64,000 nt of DNA from Ananas comosus (Eukaryota > Streptophyta > Magnoliopsida > Poales > Bromeliaceae): the NCBI RefSeq assembly GCF_001540865.1, contig NC_033630.1:28370-92369 (forward strand), given 5' to 3'. Every line of letters begins with the position of its first letter. The first letter of the stretch is position 1. The position numbers and the translations under genes were made by a program. The notes below the pieces were generated by a model. The model ran no database searches. It had not been told where the DNA came from and saw only the letters and a list, made by a program, of their open reading frames with translations. Below, in pieces: positions 1 to 13,400 of this stretch.

Positions 1-2250
1 ACTATCACAATTTAAAGTAATACAATATCTGCTGTACCTGTCCCTTTTTTGAATTTGCTGGTAAAATACTACCAAATATAACTACTGTACTGTTTAAGAC
101 CACTACAGGTAAAATTCCTGCAAACATGATTCTAATAGGGTCAAAACTAAAGTCACTATCTTATTATCAAGATCCAATTATGCTCCACCTTCAATCATAG
201 ACAAGCAACGCGGCGAGCAGGGGAAGTGCTATTTATAACACTTAGGCCCTGTTTGACATCACTGGTCGCCTTTATAACAAAAAAAAAAAAGAAGAGTAAG
301 CCATGCAAAAACATATGGCAGCACCTTTTCTAAGAATTATATTCTCAATTATTGCCAATCTACAGGTACCTTTTGGTGGCAATTAGTTTGTTTACCCAAC
401 AATTATGTGATATTAAAGTAGCAACTCGCTTCCCACACCATCCTCCTATAAAAGGTAACTTTCAGTAATGACAGACATGTTTTATTTCTAAAGTGGAGAG
501 AGTTAAAAGATTAGTATCAACAAGGAAAAAGTAGATGGAATAGAAGTTCTAAATCATGTATGGCGGATTTATTTTGCAAAGCTTGAAGTCAGGTTGAGAA
601 AGATATGAGAAAGATAAACTTCCACCCTTGGATGGTTCAGGAATCAGGATCAACTAATAATTGAGCACAAGTGGAACTCAGGGAAGGGGGTTAAGTCATG
701 TAGCTGTGGTTTCTCTTTATTTTATGTGGACTTATGTCGTTAGAAAGAGAGTAACTTAGATACACAGGAGCCTATGGGAATGAGGGAACAAGAGTTTGGC
801 TGCAACAGATCCTATTCAAACAATTTTCATATTGAATAAACTGAATGAAGGTCACCCCTAAGATGAAGAACTATCTTTCCTTTGAAAGCAGCGAGAATCT
901 AATACCCAAGAAGGCAGAATCTTCAACTCCCTAAACACTAAGTTTTCCTAGTAAGAATGCTGACTGAAAACTACGTTTCAAGCATGACTATGTTGGGTTC
1001 CATATTTGATAATAGAGTTGGTATAATATGGTTGGATCTTTCAACAATGGAATTGCCATCCCCTTTTTCTCTTTCTTTTCTAACACTGTAAAAACACTCT
1101 AATTTCATTAATGGGCTATTTGATGATCCATTTGTTTCACATAGAGACTCGGCGTTCAGGGAGAACCAGTCCAATTGAGTTTCAAAAGGAAAAGATAAAT
1201 TATATGGCACAGGTGCTCTGATCCAAACATTGAGTCTTGCTTTTTTCTTTTATAAGACATCTGACACAAAAGTGTCATATGATTCAACTGGTGCGACTAA
1301 AACCAACCTAGTTGACATAATCTTTACTGAAACCTAATCTCTTTCACTTTGAAACCTGCCCATCTCAACATTCATATTTGAACTACTCAATGAGCTTAAA
1401 TCCCTTCATTTCCTGCCCTTCAATGCATACCAGGCTGTTGTATCTTAATGTTTAAGTACCAAAGTTACTGATCCCTCATCAAAATGTCTAAACGTCCTCT
1501 ACCCTCTGTAATGCCACAACATTCTATATCTGGTCTTTCTGTAACAATCCGAGGTACATTCATAATCCATCTTTTGGATCTTACCTGGCCCCAATATCAA
1601 CTATGACATTATAACAATCCTAATTTATAACAGGATCTTATTTCATATATTTCAACATGCTACTGATTTTCCCCACAAAAAAAAAAAAAAGCCATCGATG
1701 GGCTTACATTAACTTGAATCAAATGTTTTCACAAGAGATTTTCTCAAAAAAAAAAGTTTTCACGAGAGACTAAATATCTAGGATGAAGCTTAAGAAAACA
1801 CTTCAGAACCAATCACTTGCATGACAAAAGTAAATAAATAAGACACATTTAAAAGTTGAAAACATACAGAGATAATAGCCATATATCAGGCACAAAACTA
1901 TGTAAAATGTAACACACGAATAATATTTAAGAAGTTGTGCTGTAGCAAAGGCAAAATTCAAAACTCATATATTTTAAGGAATGTAATCTGACTAAAATTT
2001 ATAGTTACCTGGTAGATCGACATCCGGTATTGAAGATAACCTGATGTATCTTATTCTTATTAGTTACAAGAGCATTAGACAGAAAATTTGCTACTGTAAT
2101 CTCTACTTCATATCCTGAAGACAAAATCTAATCATATAAATAAAGGATCACCTACTCTATTAGCAACTCTGTACTTGGCCTTGTCATCATGAACTCTACA
2201 GTCAACCATGTCAATAATGGTGGCTACCAAGCAAAGGTAGCACCTACTCG
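1..2250. other. Intergenic, downstream of carrier gene
   Basis: AT-rich sequence with only short, low-quality reading frames. It lies 3' of the minus-strand carrier gene, so its right edge probably holds that gene's 3'UTR. No protein family, RNA gene or bounded repeat was recognised. Confidence 0.5.
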
Positions 2251-5200
2251 CTAATCAAGAGAAAGACTCTTCTTCATGGTTTCATAAACTAGATATGTAA
2301 TACTAGCAGATGGCACCACTTTGAGAAGGTTTGGAAATATTCCTTTGTAGAATCCAGAAAAACCCTCATGCTGAAGGGTCCTCCAGAATACATCAGACAT
2401 CCCTTTATAAGCAGTTTTTGAATTAGCTTGTTGAGCTTGCAATCTGCAATTGTGTGTAAACCATTACACAAAGTCAAAAAGTGAAAAAGAAAAAAAGAAA
2501 CTACTAGATATTCAATTTTAAAAAAAGGAACTTCATATAAGTAGATAGAATAAACTGACCTCGTTCTTATAACCTGCAAGGGATAAACACATGTTGCTCC
2601 AAGAGCTCCGGAGATGGTTCCACAACCCAGTTGCACAAGTGGACCAGGTTCTGCATGACATGCAATTGAGTGTTATACTCAATTTCAGTAAAGAGAATTA
2701 AAAAAGGGAATAGAAATCCGCGACAATATTGTAACAAAAGGAGCAGAAATAGAATAACAACTTACCGCTGTCTTGGAGAACATATGTCTTAGACATATCT
2801 TTCAAGGTCTCATATGCTGCAAGATCAATACCTGCATAAGGAATAATTCCAAGAAGAGAAGGTACAAGACCTCTGTAGAAAGCTCGAGGCCCTTCCTGCC
2901 TCCAAATGTCTCTCGACAGGGTACCAAGGCTAGGAACTTTTCCGCCTTCACATGCATAAGTTTGCAGTCGTGTTTTAACAAGATCCATCGGATAAATTGC
3001 AGTTTGTGCCACTGCACCAGCCAACCCGCCAGCAATGAGGCGTCCAGAAGCACCAATATCACCTTTATTCTCCCCTTTAGTTTTGACAATAAATTCTTTT
3101 AACATTTCATAAGTGTAAAATCTAATTGCACTTTCCGGTGCAACTTTCATCACATTTAATCCATTTCCCCTGAAAAATGACAAGAAACGTCCCTCCCTCC
3201 ATATGTTCTTGATTGCTGGTATAATCTGGGTGCTTGTAGTTTGTACTTGCATAACCACTTTAAGACGATCAAGAGGAGCAGTGGCTGTACGAGAAGTCGC
3301 TCCAGCAACTCCTCCTGCGATCAAATACTTGCTAGCACTTACATGCTTGCTTATACCTTCTGGGATTGCAGCCTGTTCCCCTATATCTACGAGACAAACT
3401 CTTTCCCAGTACTGGTAGATGTTTTCAATAGTTGCTTCATGGGGGTAAAGTAGAAGAAAATCTCTCCATTCTTCAAAAGTTATAATTCCATTGTTATCCT
3501 TATCCACATGCTCTACAAAACGGGCAAGCTCTTCATCATCAATTTCTATTCCTGCAAAAGGGAAACTGACCAGGATTATTAGACCGAAGTACATGCATTA
3601 AGACAACAATTGACACCGGAAAACTTCTGGCTTATTTGATGGTTGTGAATAAAGTACGGGGATCTTGTCATAAAATTGAGAAAAAAAAGGAGAGTGAAAA
3701 GATTATGACAGATTGGCAGTATCTAGTGAAGTGAATAAAGTTGAACCTGAGACAAGAAGGCCTAAATGTGATGACAACCGAGGTTCCGCTGAGGCAAAAA
3801 CTGGACAACTTTCCTACAATTTGAGTATCAACAACCAGTGACACTTATATCTCATACATATAGGTGTGTGCATGTTGTTGACCCTCCATATTTTCAACAT
3901 TTGTATTTCCAAACTCGGAATCAAATATAACCGCCCAACATGTGAATTTCCAAACACAGAAACACACCTACCTGTCATAACAAAATAGAGCAAGAAGACA
4001 ACATATTGTAGAGATACTTGCCAGAATGTTTCAAACCTCATTAACCTATCACACCGTCATATCATTTGGCATTTTGGCTAGATCACTTGATTAGTCCTCC
4101 GCAAAGCAGTGAAACATGGTTCACAATAGGACGTACAAACCAGGCAAGAGTAACAATCTCATATAGCTTTGTATTGTTTTTAAACAGCATAACCACACTT
4201 GCTATAAACGGTTTTATCAATTCTCTCCTTCGAACTGAAAAGGAGCTTACTATAGTACTTTGCTCCCCAGACTCTCTAATCAAGACAACAACAGTGTCTC
4301 TCAGTCTGCACCTGTGTGGCACACTTAGGTTGCAACAGGTAACTTTCAGTGAGATTGTAATCGTTGCATGTATTGCCTGCTTTGCAACATACTTCTGTAT
4401 AGAACCGATTGCGTACCACTGCATTACATCACCCTACATTCATCCTACACTCATTGTATGCTACTTTGGCACATGTCAAGCAATACATTTTCCGACAAAG
4501 CTTGCCCTGTAATTGGACTTCTGGCACCCATCTACTTATGATGAACCCACCAAAGTGCAATGTAATACTGCAGTGCGATTAACAAAAGTAGTATCTGAAA
4601 ATGGCTTGTGAGGTTACATCGTATTAGAAAATACACTATAAAATTCTACAAATTAACAAATCAAGACAGTTTGCATGACTTGAGAATAATGTCATTATGT
4701 GGTCATTAAATAAAAGCTTAAAGCATCTTACATCTTAGAGTTTATGATTTATCTTAGTAAACAATGTGCCGAAACTGTAAAATTAGAAATACAGCCCCAG
4801 TGCTCAAACAGCACTCCAAAGTGGGCATCTTGATAGCACTATTAGAAAGGGTACTTATTCAACAGCCCTTGAGAATCTATTAATTAAAGGTATACGAATT
4901 CTCGACTATCCAGCAAGGGCGAGAAAATACAGACTCAGAACCTCACATAAGGTGAAGCCTCAAGAGCACTGATTTCAAAATCTGGGGGAGCAAATTGATA
5001 GATTTTTGCGAGCACCTGATATAGTTACCACTATGCTAGCTCGCGCCTTACGTCCCAACAGTCAGTTATGGCTCGAATAATGCGGTAAGTTACGTTGGCG
5101 AGAAGACATGAGGTAGCACAAACACAGGTTTACCTGCCTTGACGAGTGCGTCCCAGAGCTCCTCAGGCAGGATGCAGCCATTGTGCTCAACGTCGATAGC

Positions 5201-5626
5201 CTGGAAGATGCGGTAGAGCTCGAGTTCCTTGTCATCCATGTAGCGGCGGAACTCGTGGTAATCGACGCGGCCGTCGCGGTTGGCGTCGCAGACCTTGAGG
5301 AGGTCCCTGGCGTACTTGTACTCTGCAGGGATCTGAAGAGCAGAGAGGCCGGTCTCGATCTGGGTGTAGTCGAGGTGGCCGAGGCCGGCGGCGTCGAAGA
5401 AGTTGAAGAGGCTGCGGATGCGGAGCTCGCGCTCCTCCTGGGTCTCGCGAAGGGCGAGGAGGACGTGGTCCATCGAGACGGGGCCAGGTTTCTTCACGGG
5501 GTTGCAGCCCACGGGCCGGCCCTGCTGCTCGCTGCCGTCGGGGCCGGCCTTCGCATCCATCTTGGCATGCGCGGGGAAGCCGACGCCGCGCTGTTCCACC
5601 GCCTGGGCCGCAGCACCGGAGGACAT
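2251..5626 (-). CDS. Calcium-dependent mitochondrial ATP-Mg/Pi carrier (APC/SCaMC type)
   Basis: Four coding exons join in frame: 5626-5134, 3551-2766, 2650-2560 and 2443-2251, giving about 520 aa, close to the usual APC/SCaMC length. The N-terminal half carries EF-hand loops: one degenerate, then [24 protein letters not shown] and [12 protein letters not shown]. The C-terminal half has the three mitochondrial-carrier repeats with signatures PLDRLK, PMDLVK and PLQVIR; the third has Q in place of D, as is usual for this subfamily. The family exchanges ATP-Mg or ADP for phosphate across the inner mitochondrial membrane and is gated by cytosolic calcium. All introns are GT-AG; intron 1 is about 1.6 kb. 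I chose the ATG at 5626; an in-frame ATG at 5677 would add 17 residues of unlikely leader. The four exon junctions preserve phase, so the gene looks intact. Confidence 0.93.
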
Positions 5627-6540
5627 CCCTCCGCTCTGCTCTGTCTCTCTGTCTCTCAGGCCGATCCCGATTCCCAAATCAATCCAACGAGCAGAGCATC
5701 ATCATCGGCTCCAAAGGAAATTAGTGTAGGAGACCATCCGACAGAAGAAGAAGGAGGAGGAGGAGGAGGAGGTTGGCTTTTTCTCCTTCCCCTTCTCCTT
5801 ATTATCCGCTATCCCCCTACCCCTTTTTTTTTTTTTTGCCCTCTCCTCTTCTTGGAAAGGAGGAAAAGAATAAAAACGCAATGAAGATGAAGATGGACAC
5901 CGAAATAAAAAGATCCAAATATTTNTTGCCCTCTCCTCTTTTTTCACTTTTCTAGGGCTTTCAGACCGACGAGTATAATGCCGCTGTACGGGAGAGGGGA
6001 GGGGGAGCGAGGCGGCGAATTTACCAGAGCGCCGAAGGAAGAGGCTGGGGAGAGCTGACGAAGCAAGAAGAAGAGACTATCGGGGTGAGGCGGGGCGTCT
6101 TTCACCGGAGGTGCGAGGAAGAGCAGGGGCCGGCCGATCCTTAATTATGCTTCTCTTCTCTGCGGGGAATAAATAAATGTATATGTATATATTTATTGAA
6201 TTAGCAGCAGCAACAACCGGCGGAGTGTTGGACGGGTAAGGTGGGGAAGAGATGAGACGACCGGGTTGGAGCTTGGAAGTGGGAGGCGGAAGACGATGAA
6301 TTATATATTTATTCTAATCTATTCGATTCGATGGGAAGTTGGAAAATACCGCGACGATGAATATGGATATTAATTTTTTTCTTTTTTCCTTTTGGCTCTA
6401 GGGGAAGCAGGGGAGGGGAGGCTTGGGAAACCACCGCATATTCCCCTCCGGTATGCGCTGTGGCGTGAATAATATGCTCCACCCAGCTGCACCAAGTTAG
6501 CATAAAGAGGATTATGCGTTTTCTTTCCTGATAAAATATT
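5627..6540 (-). promoter_or_regulatory. Upstream/5' leader region of the carrier gene
   Basis: A GA/CT-rich stretch immediately 5' of the carrier ATG, including a GAGGAG run near 5745-5770, then mixed sequence to the MITE at 6541. It must contain the leader and promoter, but I see no distinct TATA box. A single N at 5925 interrupts it, and a 15-base CT-rich string occurs both left (about 5835) and right (5926) of that N, so the join may be artificial. Confidence 0.45.
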
Positions 6541-6942
6541 GGAAAAACTTCAAAAAACCCTCCGTGGTTTCACAGTTTCTCATTTTAGTACCGTGTAATT
6601 TAAAGTGTATTAATTTGGTGCCATGTGGCTTCATTTTTATCTTTTCGGCAGCTTTTTCGTTAATATTTCGTTGAATTATATGCAAAAAATTTAAGATACC
6701 TACCTAGGTTTATTGAATATTCACGTTAGTACCCTTTAATTTTAATTTTGTCACTGATTTAAGAAAAAAAATAGTAAAATTGATAATAAAAAATTAAAAA
6801 TGAAACCATTTGGCATCAAATTGATACACTTTAAACTATAGGGTACTAAAGTGAGAAAGTGCGAAACCACATGAAATTTTTTTGAAGTTTTTTCTAAAAT
6901 ATTACTTGTTGAAACCACATGGGATATTTTTGAAGTTTTTCC
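6541..6942. mobile_element. Mutator-like MITE, copy 1 (9-bp TSD)
   Basis: The element begins GGAAAAACTTC and ends GAAGTTTTTCC, with inverted arms rich in the phrases GTGGTTTC and CACTTTAGTACC. The 9-base repeat TAAAATATT flanks it exactly (6532-6540 and 6943-6951). There is no coding capacity. TSD length and TIR structure fit a non-autonomous Mutator-like element. The right terminus is present twice because of a 48-bp tandem duplication (6863-6910 and 6911-6958). Confidence 0.85.
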
Positions 6943-6959
6943 TAAAATATTACTTGTTG

Positions 6960-8570
6960 TCTGGTTGAAGAAAAAAAAAAAGTAAAATGCTATCTGTACT
7001 TTTTTTTTTTTTAAAAAAGTAAATTTTATGCTCCATTCCAAAATATAAATTTTTAAAATTTTTGTTATTCTACAAAAATTAATAAGAAATAATTAAATAT
7101 TAATTTTTGAAAGATTAAAATATATAATATTTACACCTTATATACGGGTGTACAGAGAGCATTGCATAGCCAACACACACACACACACACAAAAAAAAAA
7201 GAAAAAAAAAAGAAAAATCAAAGGCCAGCATAGCATAGCATAGCATGTGTTGCCTGCAAGCATCGCACGCACTGTACAGTCTGTACTGTGCGCTTCAATC
7301 TTTGTCTACTGTATTGATTTGGCAATTTTTAAGAGCAATCTTCTAATTAATTTAAACTTATAAATAAAATTAAATCAAATCATGACGTATATTAAAATTA
7401 AATTGTTTTCTTCAAAAATATATTGAAAGATTATATTTAAATGTTAAAGATATTTTAAGTTACATCCCTATTAATTTGAAAAAATATCAAAATAGTTTAA
7501 CTACAGTTTGACTTAATAGGTCGTCTTATATTCAAATATTAGCGTCATCCAACGTTTTATCAATACAAAATCTCAACTTAACCTAAATATTATTTAATTA
7601 AGTATCTGAGGTTTAAGCATTATTCGATCCATTGCATTAAGTTTTCAGCTGGTAGTTGTTAGAAGTTGGAAGAGGCGGAGGCAGAACTTGCGACCGAAGT
7701 TCAACGGCGCGGCAGAAATCCATCCTGTTTAAATCCTACTCTTGTACAGATGTTCAAAACAGCACACGGTAATATTAATTAATTAATTATTATTGAACAA
7801 TTAAGGGAGCAGAAGAGCGGCATGTTCGGAGAATTTTCCAGGTCGATCGTAACTCGTAAGCGACCTGTCGACAAGCTCGTATGAGGGCTAATCGTAGATC
7901 GTCATCCTGATGCCAACAGACTCTGCAAAAGCCCCTTGGGAACGTTGGTCCAAGTCAACACCATGAAATGAAATACCATAAACTACTGGAATTTGCTGTG
8001 ATCTGGACAATACTGGACCAGAATACCATATAATAATAAGACCAAATCACTATCCTGTTTTTCTCAGATTTGACGAGGCAAAGTGTCATCTTCTTTCACC
8101 ACCGCACCCTTCTCTCTCTTGTCTGTGCGCCTACGGTTTTGAACACGGCTTGGTGGAGTAGTTTTTCTAACGTGTTCAGATAGTTTTAATTGATGAGTTG
8201 TACAATTAAGACCACTTTCCAATTTTATAAATTTATTTCAATCAAAAAAATTTTTATCCAAATTTTAACATCGTATTTGTAGATAAAAATTTTAGAGAAG
8301 AACCACAGGGGAGAGCAGTGGGGTGTGGCCGTGTGGGTCGGTTTTCTCGAGTAGGGATCTTAGTTAAAATAGCGTGCAAATTATAATGCTTCTTGGAATT
8401 AAAATCTATATATTAAAAATTCTAATTTTGTCCTTTAACCTTATTATATTCGGTTAAATACGTCTCGTTGGAATTTAATACTATTTTTAATTTTCTAAAT
8501 ATAAAATTTCTGTAACTAAAAAAATTATTATTGGACCAAATATAAAATGTCAAGTAACTATGTCAAAATC
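6960..8570. other. AT-rich intergenic stretch
   Basis: No supportable gene. It contains a (CA)n microsatellite at about 7172-7190, followed by A-rich sequence. The rest is unremarkable AT-rich DNA with a short purine-rich patch near 7660-7720. Confidence 0.5.
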
Positions 8571-8574
8571 AACT

Positions 8575-8698
8575 TTTTTGATTTATTCGATGTCCCAAGT
8601 TCGAATTCTAATGATTCACATTTTCAGTTAAGTTTATTTTTAAATAAAATAAAGAAAACGGATAGCATGTTACCTATCTATCAAAATAAAAAAAAAAA
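8575..8698 (+). mobile_element. tRNA-derived SINE, 5'-truncated copy
   Basis: It contains the box-B-like AGTTCGAATTC, then the same body as the copy at 9075 (a TTTATTT..AAATAAAATAAA segment and GGATAGCATG..TACCTATC), ending in an A-rich tail. The box A half is missing. It lies tail-to-tail with the next copy, so the two form a local inverted repeat. Confidence 0.6.
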
Positions 8699-8724
8699 TC
8701 AAGTTCATTAAGCTTTTAATAAAT

Positions 8725-8866
8725 TTTTTTTTAAAGATAGGTAATATGCTATCTGCTTCGTTTATTTTATTTAGAAATAAATTTAACTAGAAAAGTGAAT
8801 CAACTAGAATTCGAATTTGTAACTTCGGATATCAACCACCGGTCCCTTTGCCACATGCGCTAGGTA
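8725..8866 (-). mobile_element. tRNA-derived SINE, minus-strand copy
   Basis: Read on the minus strand it has a box-A-like TAGCGCATGTGG, a degraded box B (AATTCGAATTC), the shared body with AAACGAAGCAGATAGCAT, and an A-rich end. It is a diverged member of the family seen best at 9075-9243. Confidence 0.65.
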
Positions 8867-9074
8867 TAGTGGGTAGCTTTTAACAAAAGTAGATAAAATT
8901 TTCTAGAAGTCCAAAATAACTCAAAACGCCAGGTGAGAGAATCAAAATATTTACACAAAAGAAAAATAGATACTGTTGATAGAAACTTTTTTGCTGTATA
9001 AATTTTTCTGAGGAGAAGATTTGCTCTCCTTGTTCCGCACGACAAATGCCTGGTTCAGATAGCAGATGTACACC

Positions 9075-9243
9075 GTCCCTAGTGCAAGTGGCAAAGGACT
9101 TGATGGTTGGTATCCGAGACCCAAGTTCGAATCCTAGTTGATTCACATTTTCAACTAAATTTATTTCTAAATGAAATAAATTATTTCTAAATAAAATAAA
9201 CGAAGCGGGTAGCATGCTACCTTTCTCTCTCAAAAAAAAAAAA
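9075..9243 (+). mobile_element. tRNA-derived SINE, best copy
   Basis: Box A TAGTGCAAGTGG at 9080-9091 and box B AGTTCGAATCC at 9124-9134 are spaced as in tRNA-type polymerase III promoters. They are followed by a non-tRNA body ending CGGGTAGCATGCTACC and a 3' A-run (about 9231-9242). A short duplication (ATTATTTCTAAATAAAAT type) sits in the body. Related copies lie at 8575, 8725, 9345 and 18452, and a weaker one near 62190. Confidence 0.75.
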
Positions 9244-9344
9244 GACAGAAGGATTTTTTTTTTCTTTGTTGAGGAAACAGAAGAAAAAATTTAACGTCAG
9301 GTATTCATTACTTATATGATTTGTACTATAATAAAGAAACTTAT

Positions 9345-9480
9345 TTTACCGGTTATTCTTATTGCAAGTGATATTAGATTTAACGGTTGTTAGGTTTCAA
9401 GTTTGAAGTCTAAAATTATTTTTGAAAAAAATAAATGAAAAGAGCAGGATGCTACTATTCTCTAAATATAAATAAATAAA
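9345..9480 (+). mobile_element. Degenerate SINE copy
   Basis: It retains TTGCAAGTG (box A remnant), a diverged box B (AAGTTTGAAGTC) and the GAGCAGGATGCTACT tail motif, ending in AAATA repeats. It is highly diverged; the call rests on order and similarity to the better copies. Confidence 0.4.
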
Positions 9481-10479
9481 TATTTTGCTATTCATAAAAC
9501 CATCTTGTACTCTTTTCATTCGATGTTACTTATGTTTCCTTACTACCTACTCCCTTCGGAGACTCTTACCATACATTTCTTCGCTTGATAATTACTTGTG
9601 GTGTGAACGGAGTTGCGGAGAAGAGAAAAATGGCCAAAGCTTTCAAAGTAGTATCGCTTTTGCCTGCCTTTTCTAAGCCTTGGATGTTTTATTCTAGCTC
9701 TATATTTCGGAACATTGACCATTTTGAGCTTTGTTTTAAATCTTTCCTACTAGTCCTAGTCGAGGAAATTTTGGTCCTCACCAAATTTAGCCTGAAACTG
9801 TTTAATTACACCTGCTAGCTGTACAGGCCAGATACTAGAAATGATCTTAAATAGTGAATACTTGTATGGAGCTTGGCTTGATGATACATGCCGGACAAAA
9901 GAAAGAATAGCTTAAAAGCTGTCAAGTCACAAGTGCCTCTGCCCGTTGCCCGGCAAGAGCCTGTTTCAGGAATGATCTTGTAAATTAACATTCTCCAGTG
10001 CGTCCAAGCATTTCCTGAGACAATCCAATGTGCTGAAAATTTTGCAGAGCGTCCAGGGGGGTATCATGCTCAGAAAGAACGTAAATGGGAAGTGAGGATG
10101 GACAACCAATGCTTCGGCAGGAAGGTATTCCAGGGCATATCCAACAAACCGCAAAAGTGATGCGGCAAGGTAATTGTATATGCGATAAACGGTGACAAAT
10201 GACAATTCTGATAGAATTCTCTTCCAAAACAGAGGAAAAGAGAGAAAGAGGAAAAGAAAAGAAAAGAAAAAACGATCGGACATAATTAGCACCACCTTCA
10301 GAAATCGCAAAGTATCAACCTTGGTCTTGACAAGCTGCAAGAAAATGTCAACTACGAGCAACCTCCCAACTCTCTCCTTAACCACAAAGAATTATTACCG
10401 AACACAATACTCCTATTGTTAAAAAAGGGAGAAATGAAAAGTTAAAACAAGAAACAAGAGCAACCGAAGAGGACTTATA
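9481..10479. other. Intergenic, 3' side of PLD gene
   Basis: No recognisable gene. Small ORFs on both strands lack family features. The segment adjoining 10480 probably holds the 3'UTR of the minus-strand phospholipase D gene. Confidence 0.5.
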
Positions 10480-13400
10480 CTACGTGGTGAGGATAGGGGG
10501 AAGGTAATCAGACTTGGTGCCAAGCACCCGTGCCTGGGTGTCGGGGAAGAACTCCATCCCTGGCAACTCCGTTACCACACCTTCATTAGTGACTGCAATG
10601 GGGTATTTGAGCAGATGGCCAGGTAGGTCTTGATCGAGATTATCGCTCGAGAAGAGGTCCCAGTACTTCTCAGCAATCTTGTTGACCTTCTGCACACATT
10701 CCGAGCTCTCTGGGTTTAGGAAGACATCATCTAGCATCCCAAGGTGCTCGTACCACAGAGCCATGCGGAAACCATGGATTTGTCCTCTTGCCGGCTGCCT
10801 GGTTGCCAAATAGTATGGCTGATATGCACCCATTGCAATCTCCGAGTCCCTGGCTCCGTCCATTGACCTCTGATTGATATTTGCTGACCCAATGATGATG
10901 TACTCATCGTCAACTGAAACCAAACAAAATAGCTTGAAATTAGTTCGGCTTCCAAATTATTGCAGGGTAGCTTGCACTCTTGCGCCAGGATTTGACCATA
11001 ATAATTCCTGTAGTAAGCACTTAAACGTTAACAATATTGGGTGCTACCGATCGATGAACAATATTGGGTGCTACCGATCGATGAAACCAAAATGAAAACT
11101 CAGAATCAAAGTACTTGTGCAATAATGAAAGACCAAAACTGAGTAGCTCATTCAGGAAAGGGCAGGACAAAGACTGCAAGAATTAGTACAAAGGACTGAT
11201 GACGATGCAATACATATAATATTGAAATATGCTGTAAAAGAAAAAAAAAATATTTGAAGGAAATGAAATTGGAATGATTTCAACTCAAAATGGGAACGAC
11301 CAGTTATATTAGTTTCTTAGGCTCATAACCACGATAGAAATTGGGGTGAACAATTAGCTTTCCACTCTGGAATGAGACTTCACTCCGGGCTGGGCCAAAT
11401 TCAAACTTGGAAGGATTTAACAATTCTAATTCCACCTTGCAATGGGAATCAGAATGAAAATTCCTACAACTAAACGGCCAAAATGAGAGAGAATCATTTC
11501 AATTCTTATCCCAAGTTCACAACTTCCCAACCAAACATGCCATAGGAAAAACAGCACATCTCACAGCTTAAATAGATGTCTCTATTACCTCTGAAACAAC
11601 CTTACCATCTATTTGTTTTCATCTTAAAAGCAGAGTAGATTCCAAAATTGATTTAAAATTCACGTACTCCAGGTAACAGATTAAGCGATCTATATGAATG
11701 ATAAGTAGATTTTGAGCATCTTAAGACAAGCAAAGTAGCTACCAGTACATCATTTAATTTGATTATAAACTTTAACTACCTGACTCAATGTGAGAATCAT
11801 TAAGGAGAACTGAACTATAACAGAAAAGGCAGAAGAGTACAAGAAAAAGATAACAGTTATTACATCTGTAAAATATTCAAATAAAGCAAAACAATGATGA
11901 CTCTCACTTTACGTAGAATTTCCACGCTAGGAAGAATTGCTCAACTTGTGCTTTATTGATTAATTTATAATAATGAAAGGACCTATTGTATAATCTTTAC
12001 CTTTTGGATGTAGAAGTCCTGTAAGGGGCAAACCTCCTATATTTTAGACTCTCTATATGATCAAAAGAAGCTTGCAGGAAAGTCAAGATTGCGGATTGCC
12101 AACATTTAATGCATACATATTTGAAAAGTTCTAGAAACTAATTCAACCAACGGAGAATGTGAAAGTGCTTTCAGTGAGTAGTAAACTTAGAAGATGAACT
12201 CTGGAGTAGAAGTGCTGCAAAACTAAAAGAATATTAGAGATGCATTTCTGCACTAATGAATACCTATCATCATCTTGGTATGAACGTAGATCATGAACCT
12301 CCTTGCCTGTTGAGCCTTGCTATAATCAGTTTCTGGTTCCGGTTGCTCCTCAGGTTCATATTCACCACTCCTCTTCAGCTCCCGGTTGCCCAAGCAAAAG
12401 AAGGTGAGGTAGTCCTTGGGGTTTGCCTCAATCCCCTTAGCTTGTAGTGCATGTATAATGTCAGTGTACATCACCTCCATTGTCCTACGCTGCCAATCAA
12501 GAATCGCCTGTACAGATCCACTTTCGGGAACACCCTCTGGCCACATGGGGACAACAACATAAATAGTAAATCGTTCCCCAGCTTCAATCTTGCTAACAAC
12601 CTTCAAAGTGAGCTCCTTAGGGATCAGATGTAGTGCCCCGATTTCTTCGGGCTTGATGTCATCTGCTTTCCATCCGAATGAACTCCCAAGGAAGTACTGG
12701 TTTTCAATATAGATGAAGTTCTTTGCCCTGCGGATGGCATTTATATAAGCATCATGAATGCTTCTGTCGATGATGTTGTCCTTTCCACTCACAAGCCCAG
12801 CCCTTGCGGCATCCTCTGGCGTCTCAGGGAAGCCAAAGGCAGCACCACCATCAATGGAACGAAAAAGCTGAACATTCCATGTCTCTTTGTCCTCAGGGAA
12901 CATCACTGGTGATGGGGGGATAATGATGTCCGAGAGGTCTCTTAACTCTAAAAGGAGATCCTTCCCACCTTGCTTTCTCCACCGCTGCTCAAAGTTGAAG
13001 AGAACATCCCAAGCAACAGGCCCTTGCAGCTGTGAGTGGATGTCATGCCATGGCTCTCTCGGACCGCCCTTCGTAATTGATGCTTCCGCAAAGTTTGGCT
13101 GATGGAAGTCATCATGATGAGCCGTGTCCAGAGTCCTGAACAGAGAATGGAATTGTGTGTCGTATCTGCCATCACAAAGGTCAATTCCACCAACAAAGCT
13201 GACAATCCTTCTTTGTTGAGAACTTCTGTTAGGCATCTCATGATCAACAACCACAATTTTCTGATGGTGGGTGAACATGGTCGAAATCTGTAGGTCCTGA
13301 ACAAAGCTGCCTCCGTCATCAGGGTTTCGAGGACAAAGAACACAGTGTACGTCTGTTCCCTCAAAGTAATTTGCAGTTTCTTCGTCGTGAGTGGCCATCA

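Noticed and set aside
4066..4512. 148-aa plus-strand ORF with hydrophobic segments
   Set aside because: It lies inside the first intron of the carrier gene, overlaps an equally long antisense ORF, and shows no family motif or codon bias.
5183..5884. 233-aa plus-strand ORF
   Set aside because: It is antisense to the GC-rich first exon of the carrier gene; its Val/Glu/Ala-rich composition is the expected shadow of that exon.
12887..13364. ORFs of 60-140 aa on both strands within the PLD region
   Set aside because: All are alternative-frame shadows of the large PLD exon.
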